Assembly (NCBI GenBank): GCA_019084245.1
Contig: JAHRFE010000027.1
Location: forward strand, 333,170-397,169
DNA: 64,000 nt
From: Hoeflea sp.
Lineage (GTDB): Bacteria; Pseudomonadota; Alphaproteobacteria; Rhizobiales; Rhizobiaceae
Reading direction: 5' to 3'
The notes beneath the pieces are model-generated. The model was not told the DNA's origin. It ran no database searches and was given only the letters and a program-made list of their open reading frames with translations. This document shows, one piece after another, positions 36,834-45,225 of the stretch (its first letter is position 1; each line of letters opens with the position of its first letter). The position numbers were made by a program, and so were the translations under genes.

Positions 36834-38312
36834 ATGAGGAACTATCGTTTTCGCGCAGTCAGAACGGCGATTGCCGCGGCCATGATGATGGCGTCTCCGG
36901 CTGTGATGCCGGTCTATGCGCAGTCAAGTTCGGGGCCTGCCTCGGTGGCAGATCTTGCCGAAGGCCTGCTGGATGCGGTGGTCAATATCTCGACCTCGCA
37001 AAATCTCGACAGCGGCCGCGCGCAGCCCCGGATGCGGGCGCCCGACGGCTCGCCCTTCCAGGACTTCTTTGATGAATTCTTCCAGGACCGCGGCGGCGAG
37101 GGGCCGCGAAACCGCAAGGTCTCGTCGCTCGGTTCCGGCTTTGTGATCGACGCTGAGGAAGGCATCATCGTCACCAACAATCATGTCATCGACGGCGCGG
37201 ACGACATCGAGGTCAATTTTGCCGACGGCTCCAAGCTCAAGGCGGAGCTGATTGGCGCTGATTCCAAGACCGATCTTGCCGTGCTGAAGGTCACGCCGGT
37301 CAAGCCCTTGACCGAAGTGCCGCTCGGCGCCTCCGACACCATGCGCATCGGCGACTGGGTGATGGCCATCGGCAACCCGTTCGGCCTTGGCGGCACAGTC
37401 ACGGTCGGTATCATCTCGGCGCGCGGCCGCGACATCAATTCCGGTCCCTATGACAATTTCATCCAGACCGACGCGGCCATCAACCGCGGCAATTCCGGTG
37501 GACCGCTGTTCAACATGAACGGCGAGGTCATCGGCATCAACACGGCAATCATTTCCCCGTCGGGCGGCTCCATAGGCATTGGATTTGCCGTGCCGACCGA
37601 ACTTGCGCTCAACGTCATCAACCAGCTGCGCGAATTCGGCGAAACCCGCCGCGGCTGGCTCGGCGTGCGCATCCAGCCGGTCACCGACGACATCGCCGAA
37701 AGCCTCGGCATGGATGACGCCAAGGGCGCCCTGGTCGCTGGCGTCATTCGCGGCGGCCCTGTCGATGACGGCTCCATTGAGGCGGGCGACGTGATCATCC
37801 GGTTTGATGGCAAGGAGGTCGACGAGATGCGCGACCTGCCGCGCGCCGTCGCCGAAAGCCCGGTGGGCAAGGCCGTGGACGTGGTCGTCATCCGCAAGGG
37901 CGAGGAACAGACCGTCAAGGTGACGCTCGGACGCCTCGAAGACGGCGAAAAGCTGGCCGATGCCGGCGAGGTCGGCGATGATGGGTCGACCGATCTGCCC
38001 GAAACGCTCACGACCGTCGACGTTCTGGGAATGACGCTTGCGGAACTGACAGATGAGGGCCGTCAGGAGTTTGCCATCGCCGACAGTGTCGAGGGCGTGG
38101 TGATCACCGAAGTCGATCCCGATTCCGCCGCCGCCGAAAAGCGCATCGAAGCCGGCGACGTCATTGTCGAGATCGCCCAGGAAACCGTGTCGACGCCGCA
38201 GGATGTCAGCGACCGGATCGCGGCGCTGAAGCAGGATGGCCGCCGCAACGCGCTGCTGATGCTTGCGGGCCGCACCGGAGAGCTGCGCTTTGTCACCGTG
38301 CGGATGGACTGA
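36834..38312 (+). CDS. degP: Do-like periplasmic serine protease (DegP/HtrA)
   Basis: The protein is 492 residues from the ATG at 36834, with AAGGAG at 36819-36824; an upstream ATG at 36810 is less well placed. It has a signal peptide ending near VYAQS, the trypsin-like triad His117 (TNNHV), Asp147 (SKTDLAV) and Ser221 (RGNSGGP), and then two PDZ domains. It degrades and refolds damaged envelope proteins. It follows hflKC as in related genomes, so the region is a membrane-quality-control cluster. Confidence 0.96.
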   Translation: MRNYRFRAVRTAIAAAMMMASPAVMPVYAQSSSGPASVADLAEGLLDAVVNISTSQNLDSGRAQPRMRAPDGSPFQDFFDEFFQDRGGEGPRNRKVSSLGSGFVIDAEEGIIVTNNHVIDGADDIEVNFADGSKLKAELIGADSKTDLAVLKVTPVKPLTEVPLGASDTMRIGDWVMAIGNPFGLGGTVTVGIISARGRDINSGPYDNFIQTDAAINRGNSGGPLFNMNGEVIGINTAIISPSGGSIGIGFAVPTELALNVINQLREFGETRRGWLGVRIQPVTDDIAESLGMDDAKGALVAGVIRGGPVDDGSIEAGDVIIRFDGKEVDEMRDLPRAVAESPVGKAVDVVVIRKGEEQTVKVTLGRLEDGEKLADAGEVGDDGSTDLPETLTTVDVLGMTLAELTDEGRQEFAIADSVEGVVITEVDPDSAAAEKRIEAGDVIVEIAQETVSTPQDVSDRIAALKQDGRRNALLMLAGRTGELRFVTVRMD

Positions 38313-38336
38313 TCCGGTTTCCCGACAGAAGATCAA

Positions 38337-38360
38337 GGGCGGCTCACGGGCCGCCTTTTT
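38337..38360 (+). terminator. Rho-independent terminator after degP
   Basis: The stem GGCGGC/GCCGCC with the loop TCACGG is followed by TTTTT (38356-38360). Confidence 0.9.
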
Positions 38361-38381
38361 CATGCCGGCCCGCGGCGGGCC

Positions 38382-38948
38382 TCACAGTCGCGGATCGCCC
38401 GCCTGCATCTGGTAGAACGCATGCCGCTTGAGATGCGGCATCGTGTCGGGCACGCCCGGATGGTCGAAATCGCGATCGGGCTGCGCTGTCATGCCGATGC
38501 GGCGCATCACAGCAAGCGAGGGCGTGTTGGTTGTGACCGCGAAGGCGACGATCCGGTCGAGCCCCATCTCGTCAAAGCCGTGGGCGAGCAGCGCCCGCGC
38601 GGCTTCGGTGGCCAGACCCTTGCCCCAGGCCTCCGGCACATAGCGCCAGCCGATTTCAACGCCGGTTCCCATCACCTCTTCATCTCTTATTTTGGCGAGC
38701 CCGGTGAACCCGAGAGGCGCAGCGGTGTCGCGATCTTCCGCCACCGCCCAGCCGAAGCCGGTTTCATGGTTGCGGGCGCGCATCAGATCAAACAGATCGT
38801 CGGCTTCCGAGCGGTTGCGGCGAAACGGGTAGAACTTCAGCATCGCTTCATCGGAATTGACCCGGTGAAAAAACGCGCGATCAGCTTCGCTGTCTTCCCA
38901 TGTCCGGATCCGCAGTCGGCGTGTCGTCAGGGTGGTGTCCAGTCTCAT
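38382..38948 (-). CDS. GNAT family N-acetyltransferase
   Basis: This 188-residue RimJ/RimL-like acetyltransferase begins TTRRLRIRTWEDSEA and has the acetyl-CoA loop region VPEAWGKGLATEAARALLAHGFD followed by NTPSLAVMRRIGM. It probably acetylates a protein N-terminus or small amine. The start overlaps the serB stop by four bases. Confidence 0.9.
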   Translation of the reverse strand: MRLDTTLTTRRLRIRTWEDSEADRAFFHRVNSDEAMLKFYPFRRNRSEADDLFDLMRARNHETGFGWAVAEDRDTAAPLGFTGLAKIRDEEVMGTGVEIGWRYVPEAWGKGLATEAARALLAHGFDEMGLDRIVAFAVTTNTPSLAVMRRIGMTAQPDRDFDHPGVPDTMPHLKRHAFYQMQAGDPRL

Positions 38949-39835
38949 GGCGTCACGAAATCCGTTCGCCGGTAGCCCTGCAGATACAGAAGCGCGGTGA
39001 GATCGCCATGGTCGATGCGGATATCGGCCTCGGCCGCCACCGAAGGCTTGGCGTGTAGTGCCACCCCGGAGCCGGCGAGGTGGAGCATGCCGAGATCGTT
39101 GGCGCCATCGCCGACCGCAATCGCGTCGAACGGATCGAGCCCCAGCCGCCTGGCGATCTCCATGAGCGCATCGACCTTCGCCTGCTTGCCCAGGATCGGC
39201 TCGCGCACCAGCCCCGAGAGCACGCCGTCCTCGCTTTCAAGGATATTGGCGCGGTTCTCGTCAAACCCGAGCATCGCCGCCACCACCGAGGTGAATGCGG
39301 TGAACCCGCCCGACACCAGCGCCGTGTAATGACCGTTGGCGCGCATGGTCGCCACCAGTTCCCGGCCGCCGGGGGTGAGCGTGATGCGGCTGTCGATCAC
39401 CTGCGCGATCACGCTGTCCGCCAACCCCTTGAGCAGGGCCACGCGTTCCCTCAGGGCCGGCTCGAACGCGATCTCGCCGTTCATCGCCCGCGCGGTGATG
39501 GCCGAAACCCGGTCCTTGAGGCCCACTTCGGCGGCCAGCTCATCGATGCATTCCTGGCCGATCATGGTCGAATCCATGTCGGCGATGAGGATCTTCTTGC
39601 GCCGGGTCTCTGTCTCCTGCACAGCCGCATCGATTGGAGCGGCACCGATCACGTCACGCAGTGTGGCGAGCGCCGCGTCCTTAAGGGTTCCATCCTTGAG
39701 CGCGATGTCGCAGGCCACGCCGTCGGCAAGCCAGTAGAGTCCGGCGCCGTCAACGGCGTTGAACGCCGCTTCGCCCAAATCAGGAGAGAGAACAGAATTT
39801 GACGGATTGGCGATAAGCGTGGCAACGAGGGCCAT
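38945..39835 (-). CDS. serB: Phosphoserine phosphatase
   Basis: The HAD-family enzyme is 296 residues. The nucleophile motif is DMDSTMIG (Asp86, Asp88), and later HAD motifs are VSGGFTAF and GDGANDLGMLHLAG. An N-terminal extension of about 80 residues is typical of rhizobial SerB. It removes phosphate from phosphoserine, the last step of serine synthesis. Its start codon (39833-39835) overlaps that of the divergent miaA (39834-39836). Confidence 0.95.
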   Translation of the reverse strand: MALVATLIANPSNSVLSPDLGEAAFNAVDGAGLYWLADGVACDIALKDGTLKDAALATLRDVIGAAPIDAAVQETETRRKKILIADMDSTMIGQECIDELAAEVGLKDRVSAITARAMNGEIAFEPALRERVALLKGLADSVIAQVIDSRITLTPGGRELVATMRANGHYTALVSGGFTAFTSVVAAMLGFDENRANILESEDGVLSGLVREPILGKQAKVDALMEIARRLGLDPFDAIAVGDGANDLGMLHLAGSGVALHAKPSVAAEADIRIDHGDLTALLYLQGYRRTDFVTP

Positions 39836-40745
39836 GGATCAAAAACTCCGGCGACAAGATATCTCGGCCGTTCTGATAGCCGGGCCGACCGCCAGCGGCA
39901 AGTCCGCGCTGGCGCTTGAGCTGGCGCGCGATCTCGGCGGCGAGATCGTCAATGCCGACTCCATGCAGGTCTATGGTGTGCTCGACCGGTTGACCGCACG
40001 TCCGGGCGCCGAGGATCTCGAAGCGGTGCCGCACCATCTCTACGGCCATGTCTCGCCGGTGTCCGCCTATTCGACCGGGATCTGGCTCGATCAGGCCACG
40101 GATGTGATCGCGGCCATCCGCGCCCGCGGTGCGCTGCCGGTGGTCGTCGGCGGCACCGGGCTCTATTTTCGCGCGCTCACCGGCGGGCTGTCGGACATGC
40201 CGGAAATTCCGGAGCCGATCCGCACGGAATTGCGCGCCCGCCTGGAGGCGGAAGGCGTCGCGCCGCTGCATCAGGAACTCGCCCGGCTGGATCCGGACAT
40301 GGCGGCGCGCCTGCGTCCGGCCGACCGCCAGCGCATTCTGCGCGCGCTCGAGGTGGTGCGGGCCACCGGCAAGTCGATTGCCGCGTTTCAGGGCCGCGGC
40401 GGTGCGCAGATCGTCGATCCCCTGACCGCCCGCTGTCTGGTGCTCGAACCCGACAGGCCAATGCTGCACGCGCGCATCAACGCGCGTTTCGCCAGGATGC
40501 TAGAGGAGGGGGCCATCGACGAGGTGAAACAGCTGATTTCACTTGATGTCCCGCCTCAGCACCCGGCGATGAAGGCAATCGGCGTCAGCCAGATCTCGGA
40601 TTATCTGGCGGGCCGTCATTCGCTTGACCAGGCCATGGATCTCGCCAGCGCCGCCACACGGCAATACGCCAAGCGCCAGTTGACCTGGTTTCGTAACCAA
40701 CTCGATCAGCGATGGGAGAGAATTCAAACACAGGGCCATGAATGA
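39834..40745 (+). CDS. miaA: tRNA dimethylallyltransferase
   Basis: The protein is 303 residues with the P-loop IAGPTASGKSALALEL (from about residue 15) and VNADSMQVYGVLDRLTA. The C-terminal region contains QYAKRQLTWFRNQ. It adds the dimethylallyl group to A37 of tRNAs reading U-starting codons. The start at 39834 leaves only about 12 residues before the P-loop region, so a later start is unlikely; an upstream in-frame start at 39759 lies inside serB. Confidence 0.95.
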   Translation: MDQKLRRQDISAVLIAGPTASGKSALALELARDLGGEIVNADSMQVYGVLDRLTARPGAEDLEAVPHHLYGHVSPVSAYSTGIWLDQATDVIAAIRARGALPVVVGGTGLYFRALTGGLSDMPEIPEPIRTELRARLEAEGVAPLHQELARLDPDMAARLRPADRQRILRALEVVRATGKSIAAFQGRGGAQIVDPLTARCLVLEPDRPMLHARINARFARMLEEGAIDEVKQLISLDVPPQHPAMKAIGVSQISDYLAGRHSLDQAMDLASAATRQYAKRQLTWFRNQLDQRWERIQTQGHE

Positions 40746-40838
40746 CGGTGAAGCCGTCAAATGCAGTCCATTGCGTTAAACCAAACCTAACGGGTTCGAT
40801 ATAGATTCGTGGGACTTAATGGACCGCAGTTGGGGATC

Positions 40839-41612
40839 ATGCGCTTTCACAAGGCTGAACTGTTCTTCTTTCTACTGATGGGGCTTGTCGGCCTCGGAGG
40901 TGGATTTGCATGGGCAGCATTCTCCGCGGCGACGAATGGGGTTGTGGTTGGCGGAACCGAGACCGCGGCAAGGTTTGCCTTCATGGGCGCGGTCCTGGCA
41001 GGGCTATCGGTGGTCTGCGGCGTGTTCCTGATCTACCCGATCATGTCGCGCGGCCTGCGCGAGCGCGGCAAATTGCAGAAGATGACCGAATCCCTGTCTG
41101 TGCGCTCCCAGTCGCTCGAACATGCCGCCGTCACCGACGGCCTGACCGGCATGTACAACCGCCGCTACTTCGACGACGCCCTGTCGGAATATCTCAGTGC
41201 GTTCGGGCGGATCGACAAGCCGATCGGCATGGTCATCCTCGATCTCGACCACTTCAAGAAGGTCAACGACACCCACGGTCATGACGTGGGGGACGAAGTG
41301 CTGCGCCAGGTCGCCGACTGCCTGCAGATCTTCACCCGCTACCACGACGTCGTGGCCCGCCTTGGCGGCGAGGAATTCGCCATCCTGTCGCCCAACATCA
41401 CCGAACGACAACTGTTCAACCTGTCCGACCGTATCCGCCAGGCCGTGGCCGACCTCAAGGTCCAGACCGGAAACGTGACGCTGAAGGTGACGGTGAGCGC
41501 CGGACTGGCAATCTGGAACGGGGTCGAAAGCGGCGAGGAACTCTACCGCCGCGCCGACAAGCAGCTCTATGAGGCCAAGCGCCAGGGCCGCAACCGCGTC
41601 TGCGCCGCCTGA
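40839..41612 (+). CDS. Membrane diguanylate cyclase (GGDEF)
   Basis: The protein is 257 residues from the ATG at 40839 (GGGG just upstream), with two N-terminal membrane helices and a GGDEF domain. The active motif is GGEEF (176-180). A product-inhibition I-site, RYHD (167-170), sits five residues before it, so the enzyme is probably active and feedback-controlled. It makes cyclic di-GMP. The short periplasmic loop carries no recognisable sensor. Confidence 0.93.
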   Translation: MRFHKAELFFFLLMGLVGLGGGFAWAAFSAATNGVVVGGTETAARFAFMGAVLAGLSVVCGVFLIYPIMSRGLRERGKLQKMTESLSVRSQSLEHAAVTDGLTGMYNRRYFDDALSEYLSAFGRIDKPIGMVILDLDHFKKVNDTHGHDVGDEVLRQVADCLQIFTRYHDVVARLGGEEFAILSPNITERQLFNLSDRIRQAVADLKVQTGNVTLKVTVSAGLAIWNGVESGEELYRRADKQLYEAKRQGRNRVCAA

Positions 41613-41684
41613 AGGGGACTTCGTCAGCTTCGTCGAGGTTTCTCTTAATGCTCTCTAAAAGTACGGAATTGGGCGACAACTACT

Positions 41685-41705
41685 AGCTTCTCCGAAGAAG
41701 CTTTT
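41685..41705 (+). terminator. Putative terminator after the diguanylate cyclase
   Basis: The stem AGCTTCT/AGAAGCT with a 4-base loop is followed by TTT. It is 70 bases after the stop. The U-tract is short. Confidence 0.5.
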
Positions 41706-41760
41706 AGCCTCAATCCGGCGATCCTGACCGTGTCAGCGTTTCAGACTTGCTACCGGCTTT

Positions 41761-42204
41761 TCAAAGCGTGAACTGTTGTTCAGCCCATGCAGCGAACTCT
41801 TCAAGGCGCTCCAAAGCTCTTTCCGCATCTCTGCGCGTCTTTGCCCTTGAACCATACTGCACTTCGTCCTTCTGCTCGAGGAGCGCCCGCAGATTGGTTT
41901 GCTGTTTCGCAGGAAACTCCTTCCCTAGGGTTGCTTTCAGGAGCTTTGTGACCGCTTGATGGTCGTCTTGGTTGATTTCGCCGCGGAACTTCGCTGTCAA
42001 AGCATCAGAATAAGCAATCGCGCAATTGATGACGGTTGACATCGACGGATTGCCAATGTCGCCAGGATCCGCGATAGAATTGCTGTTGCGCGCATCCTTG
42101 AGGTAGCCGCGGGCTATCAGAAGCCTTCCGTTTGCGAAAGCCTCATCTTTTTTCTTCGTAGGCCCCGTTCTAACCACATCCCTCTCCAGTAGCGCCGATG
42201 GCAT
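41761..42204 (-). CDS. HEPN-like partner of the MNT gene
   Basis: The protein is 147 residues from the ATG at 42202-42204, which overlaps the MNT stop by 35 bases; a longer frame runs through the MNT gene. It is all-helical, with RLLIARGYLKDARN, a central TVINCAIAYSDALTAKF segment, and a C-terminal LLEQKDEVQYG motif like HEPN-type proteins. It is lower in GC than its flanks. Paired with a nucleotidyltransferase, it would form an MNT/HEPN toxin-antitoxin-like module. Confidence 0.7.
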   Translation of the reverse strand: MPSALLERDVVRTGPTKKKDEAFANGRLLIARGYLKDARNSNSIADPGDIGNPSMSTVINCAIAYSDALTAKFRGEINQDDHQAVTKLLKATLGKEFPAKQQTNLRALLEQKDEVQYGSRAKTRRDAERALERLEEFAAWAEQQFTL

Positions 42205-42823
42205 CTTCGGGACGCTTTCCGGAAAGCACGATTGCTTCCGATATGACGTTCTTCCACCATGGATCCGCTTCTTTTTCCAGTCTCTCGATATCGGCGAAGT
42301 CCAGACCGACCACATTGGGGACAAAAGCAAATCTCTCCGACAAATCCCTGAGATTCTCACGGATCCGTTCAGTTGTGGAGGCAAGGTCGTCCAGTCGGGC
42401 GACTATCCCGATATCCAGATCGCTTTCCGGTCTATCTTCCCCACGAGCAACACTGCCGTAGTAGAACAGACTGAAGAACGGACTTCCGTCGGCACTTTGG
42501 CGCACCGAATCCAGGATTGCTGAAAAGCGGTCGCTTTCGGCTTTGAAAAGTTCCGTTAACGCGGGCGAGAAATAATGGGAGGCATTCAAGCTGTACACGC
42601 TCGACCGGCCCGACCCGGACGAAGATACGATCCCTATCGAAACCAGATTGAGCAAAGCTTTTCTCACGCTTTCCTGAACCAGACGGCTTTTGCGGACGAT
42701 CTCGTTGGATGCCAACATACCTCCATGTAGCGAAAGAACCCTCAACACCCGTACGTTTGAGTCGACGCCAAGAATTGCGGTAAGAGGATACCGTATCGCG
42801 CTTTCTTTTGATGAACGGGCCAT
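42170..42823 (-). CDS. Winged-helix/minimal nucleotidyltransferase (MNT) protein
   Basis: The protein is 217 residues from ATG 42821-42823; an upstream TTG is less well supported. An N-terminal winged helix (VRVLRVLSLHGGMLASNEIVRKSRL) is followed by a nucleotidyltransferase domain with GSVARGEDRPESDLDIGI (Gly123, Asp135, Asp137). MNT proteins adenylylate HEPN partners to silence their RNase activity. The winged helix suggests that it also represses its own promoter. Confidence 0.85.
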   Translation of the reverse strand: MARSSKESAIRYPLTAILGVDSNVRVLRVLSLHGGMLASNEIVRKSRLVQESVRKALLNLVSIGIVSSSGSGRSSVYSLNASHYFSPALTELFKAESDRFSAILDSVRQSADGSPFFSLFYYGSVARGEDRPESDLDIGIVARLDDLASTTERIRENLRDLSERFAFVPNVVGLDFADIERLEKEADPWWKNVISEAIVLSGKRPEDAIGATGEGCG

Positions 42824-42878
42824 TCGAACCTTCGACCAAACCAAAATTTAGTTCCAAGGCCAGATATTTGAATATTTA

Positions 42879-42913
42879 CTAGATATCTAGCTTTAAAACC
42901 GGATATCTAGCTT
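42879..42913. promoter_or_regulatory. Candidate MNT/HEPN operator
   Basis: The 12-base direct repeat GATATCTAGCTT occurs at 42882-42893 and 42902-42913, 20 bases apart, or about two helical turns. The first copy lies inside the palindrome CTAGATATCTAG (42879-42890). It is located 56 bases before the MNT start. Confidence 0.5.
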
Positions 42914-42983
42914 GCGGGGAATTGTCAATCGTACAAGGTGAGACAGAATTTTGGGCACGGCCACCGGACCAGCGGATTCCGGC

Positions 42984-44936
42984 CTAGTCCTTGAGCAGCG
43001 ATGACAGCGGCTTCTTAAGCAGGCTGGAGCGGAGCGAGTTGAGTTCGTGGCGGGGCGCTGCGGGCGCCGGCTCTGACGACGGGGCGCTGTAGCCGCGGTC
43101 GGGCGCGTAGGGCGCGTAGGACTCCTGGTCGGAGAAGCGGCGTCTGGCCGGCGCCGCGCCGAACTCGTCGGATGGATCGATCGACGGCAGTTGCTCGTTC
43201 TGCGGATGATGATGCGGCGCGGGTTGCGGTGCCTGGGGTCTCTGGCTGTCGTCAATATGGCGCATCCGCATCACGATCTTGCGCAGGTCGACACTGTTCG
43301 GATCGCCCTTGTGCACCGGTTGCAGGCCTGAATTGGCGCGCGGCAGCACGTCGTCGGAGACGCGCTCGAACATCATGCGCATCGGCACCGCAACGGCTTC
43401 GCCGAAGGCGATCGCCTCGCCGTTGCCGATGGAGGACAGGAAGCTCATGGTCGAGGCCGAGCTGTCTGGGATGGCCGAGCGGATGATTTCCTGGTCGTGG
43501 TCATTCGATAGCCGCATCGCGAACACCGTCGAACACTGCGACAGGATCGTGGGATCGAGTTCGCCGGGACGCTGGGTGATGACGCCGAGGCTGACGCCAT
43601 ATTTCCGGCCTTCCTTGGCGATGCGCGAAATCGCCTGCCGTGTCGGAAAGAAGCCGAGCTTCGGATCGGCGGGAACATAGCGGTGGGCCTCTTCGCAGAC
43701 CACCAGAATGCGCACGCCGCCCGCGCTCCACAGCGCGATCTCGAACGCCATGCGGCACAGGATCGAGGCCACCGAATTGACCACCTCGGACGGGATGCCC
43801 GACAACTGGAACGTGGTCACGGGCTTGCCGTCGCCGGGGATCCGGAAGATATGGCTGATCGTGTGCAGGATCGTGTCATGGATGGTGTTTGACGAGAACA
43901 TGAACTCGTAGCGCGGATCGTTGATCGCCGCTTGGATGCGCACCTTGAGCGATCTGAGATGCGGCTTCTCGGAGCGGCCCTCGAGCTTGCCGATGCGTTC
44001 ATCGATCAGCGCCAGCAGGTCGGCCACCCTGTAGGGCACCGGCGTGTCGGCGGTCAGCGAGGATTTCTCCGGGCCGCGGCGGATCAGCGCCGTGTCGGTC
44101 GAGCCCTTGAACATGCGTTTGGCTTCCGGGATCAGGTCGCGCAGCACGTCGATCTCTTCGGCGATCGGCGGCCGGCCGCGAAACAGCACCTCGGTGAATT
44201 CCTCGAGCTTGAACAGCCAGAAGGGCAGGTCCAGCGTGTCGGTGTCGATCACCACCGACTGGGTCGGAAAGGCGGCTGCGAATTCATTGTGCGGATCGAG
44301 AATGAGCACCCTGAGCGACGGATCGGCCTGTAGCGCCTTGTGCAGGAGCAGCGTCACCGCCGTGGTCTTGCCGACGCCTGTCGTGCCCACGACTGCGAAG
44401 TGGCGGGACAGGAGCGAGGGCACGTGAATGAGCGCGCCCAGCGTCGGATCCTGCGTCAGCTTTCCGATCACCGCGGTGTCGATGACGCCCGGGTCATAGA
44501 TCACTGCCAGGTCAGAGGAGCGCATGCGGTGCACGACCGCACCGAGATAGGGGTATTGCGAGATGCCGGCGCTGAATTCGGTCTTTCCGCTGACGCCGGG
44601 ATGGATCTCGCCCACCAGCTCGACCTCGATATGCATGACATTGTCACTGGTCTCCGACCAGGCTGCGGAGGCCGTCTCCATCGAGCAGACCAGGGCGACG
44701 ACACGGTTCGGACCGACACTGATCGAGATCAGCCGTCCCACCGACCAGAGTTCGGCCAGTCCGTTGCCGTCTTTTCCCGCGAAGGCGCTGATGGTGGCCT
44801 TCGATCCCGAACAGCCGATGACCCGGCCGAGCAGGCGGTTTCCGGGCGCGAATGTGCCACGGCGATCAATATCGCTCTCCGCCTCGTCGGGTGTCGGAAT
44901 CATGCCGTTATCCATGCTCTGCCCGCTTTCCATCAC
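42984..44936 (-). CDS. HerA/DUF87-type ATPase
   Basis: The protein is 650 residues. Walker A is GTTGVGKTT (184-192), and RILVVCEEAHRYVP is the Walker B region. A beta-barrel HAS-type N-terminus and a disordered Pro/Gln-rich tail lie on either side. HerA-like proteins are hexameric DNA translocases, and in bacteria they often pair with a nuclease. No NurA-like partner is visible here. It is divergent from the ilv leader. Confidence 0.88.
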   Translation of the reverse strand: MMESGQSMDNGMIPTPDEAESDIDRRGTFAPGNRLLGRVIGCSGSKATISAFAGKDGNGLAELWSVGRLISISVGPNRVVALVCSMETASAAWSETSDNVMHIEVELVGEIHPGVSGKTEFSAGISQYPYLGAVVHRMRSSDLAVIYDPGVIDTAVIGKLTQDPTLGALIHVPSLLSRHFAVVGTTGVGKTTAVTLLLHKALQADPSLRVLILDPHNEFAAAFPTQSVVIDTDTLDLPFWLFKLEEFTEVLFRGRPPIAEEIDVLRDLIPEAKRMFKGSTDTALIRRGPEKSSLTADTPVPYRVADLLALIDERIGKLEGRSEKPHLRSLKVRIQAAINDPRYEFMFSSNTIHDTILHTISHIFRIPGDGKPVTTFQLSGIPSEVVNSVASILCRMAFEIALWSAGGVRILVVCEEAHRYVPADPKLGFFPTRQAISRIAKEGRKYGVSLGVITQRPGELDPTILSQCSTVFAMRLSNDHDQEIIRSAIPDSSASTMSFLSSIGNGEAIAFGEAVAVPMRMMFERVSDDVLPRANSGLQPVHKGDPNSVDLRKIVMRMRHIDDSQRPQAPQPAPHHHPQNEQLPSIDPSDEFGAAPARRRFSDQESYAPYAPDRGYSAPSSEPAPAAPRHELNSLRSSLLKKPLSSLLKD

Positions 44937-45021
44937 TGTAACCTTCGCATTGCGGGGTTAATGGGGTGTTGCCGGTCGGGTGTTTTCGGACAAAATGGGC
45001 GCGATTTTCAAAATAAAGCCG

Positions 45022-45050
45022 TTGACGCGGCCAATCTGAGGCGATACCAA
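45022..45050 (+). promoter_or_regulatory. Predicted ilv promoter
   Basis: TTGACG (45022-45027), a 17-base spacer and TACCAA (45045-45050) would start transcription near 45057, the first base of the leader ATG. The -10 match is only moderate. Confidence 0.45.
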
Positions 45051-45056
45051 AGCGTC

Positions 45057-45113
45057 ATGACACAGATCGCAATCATCATTGTGGTAGGACCGCGCATGGG
45101 CAGGGTGGCGTAG
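45057..45113 (+). CDS. ilvB leader peptide
   Basis: This 18-residue peptide, MTQIAIIIVVGPRMGRVA, contains four isoleucine and two valine codons in a row of eight, the end products of the pathway. It is followed by mutually exclusive hairpins, the classical layout of amino-acid attenuation. Confidence 0.9.
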   Translation: MTQIAIIIVVGPRMGRVA

Positions 45114-45168
45114 CCACCCGGCGAAAGCTCCCATGCGCGACACAAGGCTCCGAAAGGAGCCTTTTTTT
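45091..45168 (+). promoter_or_regulatory. Transcription attenuator of the ilvB-ilvH operon
   Basis: The outer stem CGCGCATGGG/CCCATGCGCG (45091-45100 and 45130-45139) encloses GGGTGGC/GCCACCC (45103-45119). The terminator is AAGGCTCC/GGAGCCTT followed by a T-run (45144-45168). Ribosome stalling at the Ile/Val codons would decide between these structures. Confidence 0.85.
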
Positions 45169-45225
45169 ATGGCTTCATTCGGGCTATTGAGCCCGGCAAA
45201 CCGACGGGACAAGGGGTCAGGCAAA

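Noticed and set aside
36924-38363. Long minus-strand frame opposite degP
   Set aside because: Antisense shadow: degP has all catalytic motifs and normal codon use.
45133-45171. Earlier ATG codons for ilvB at 45133 and 45169
   Set aside because: They lie inside or directly at the terminator hairpin and T-run; the family N-terminus and ribosome site support 45226.
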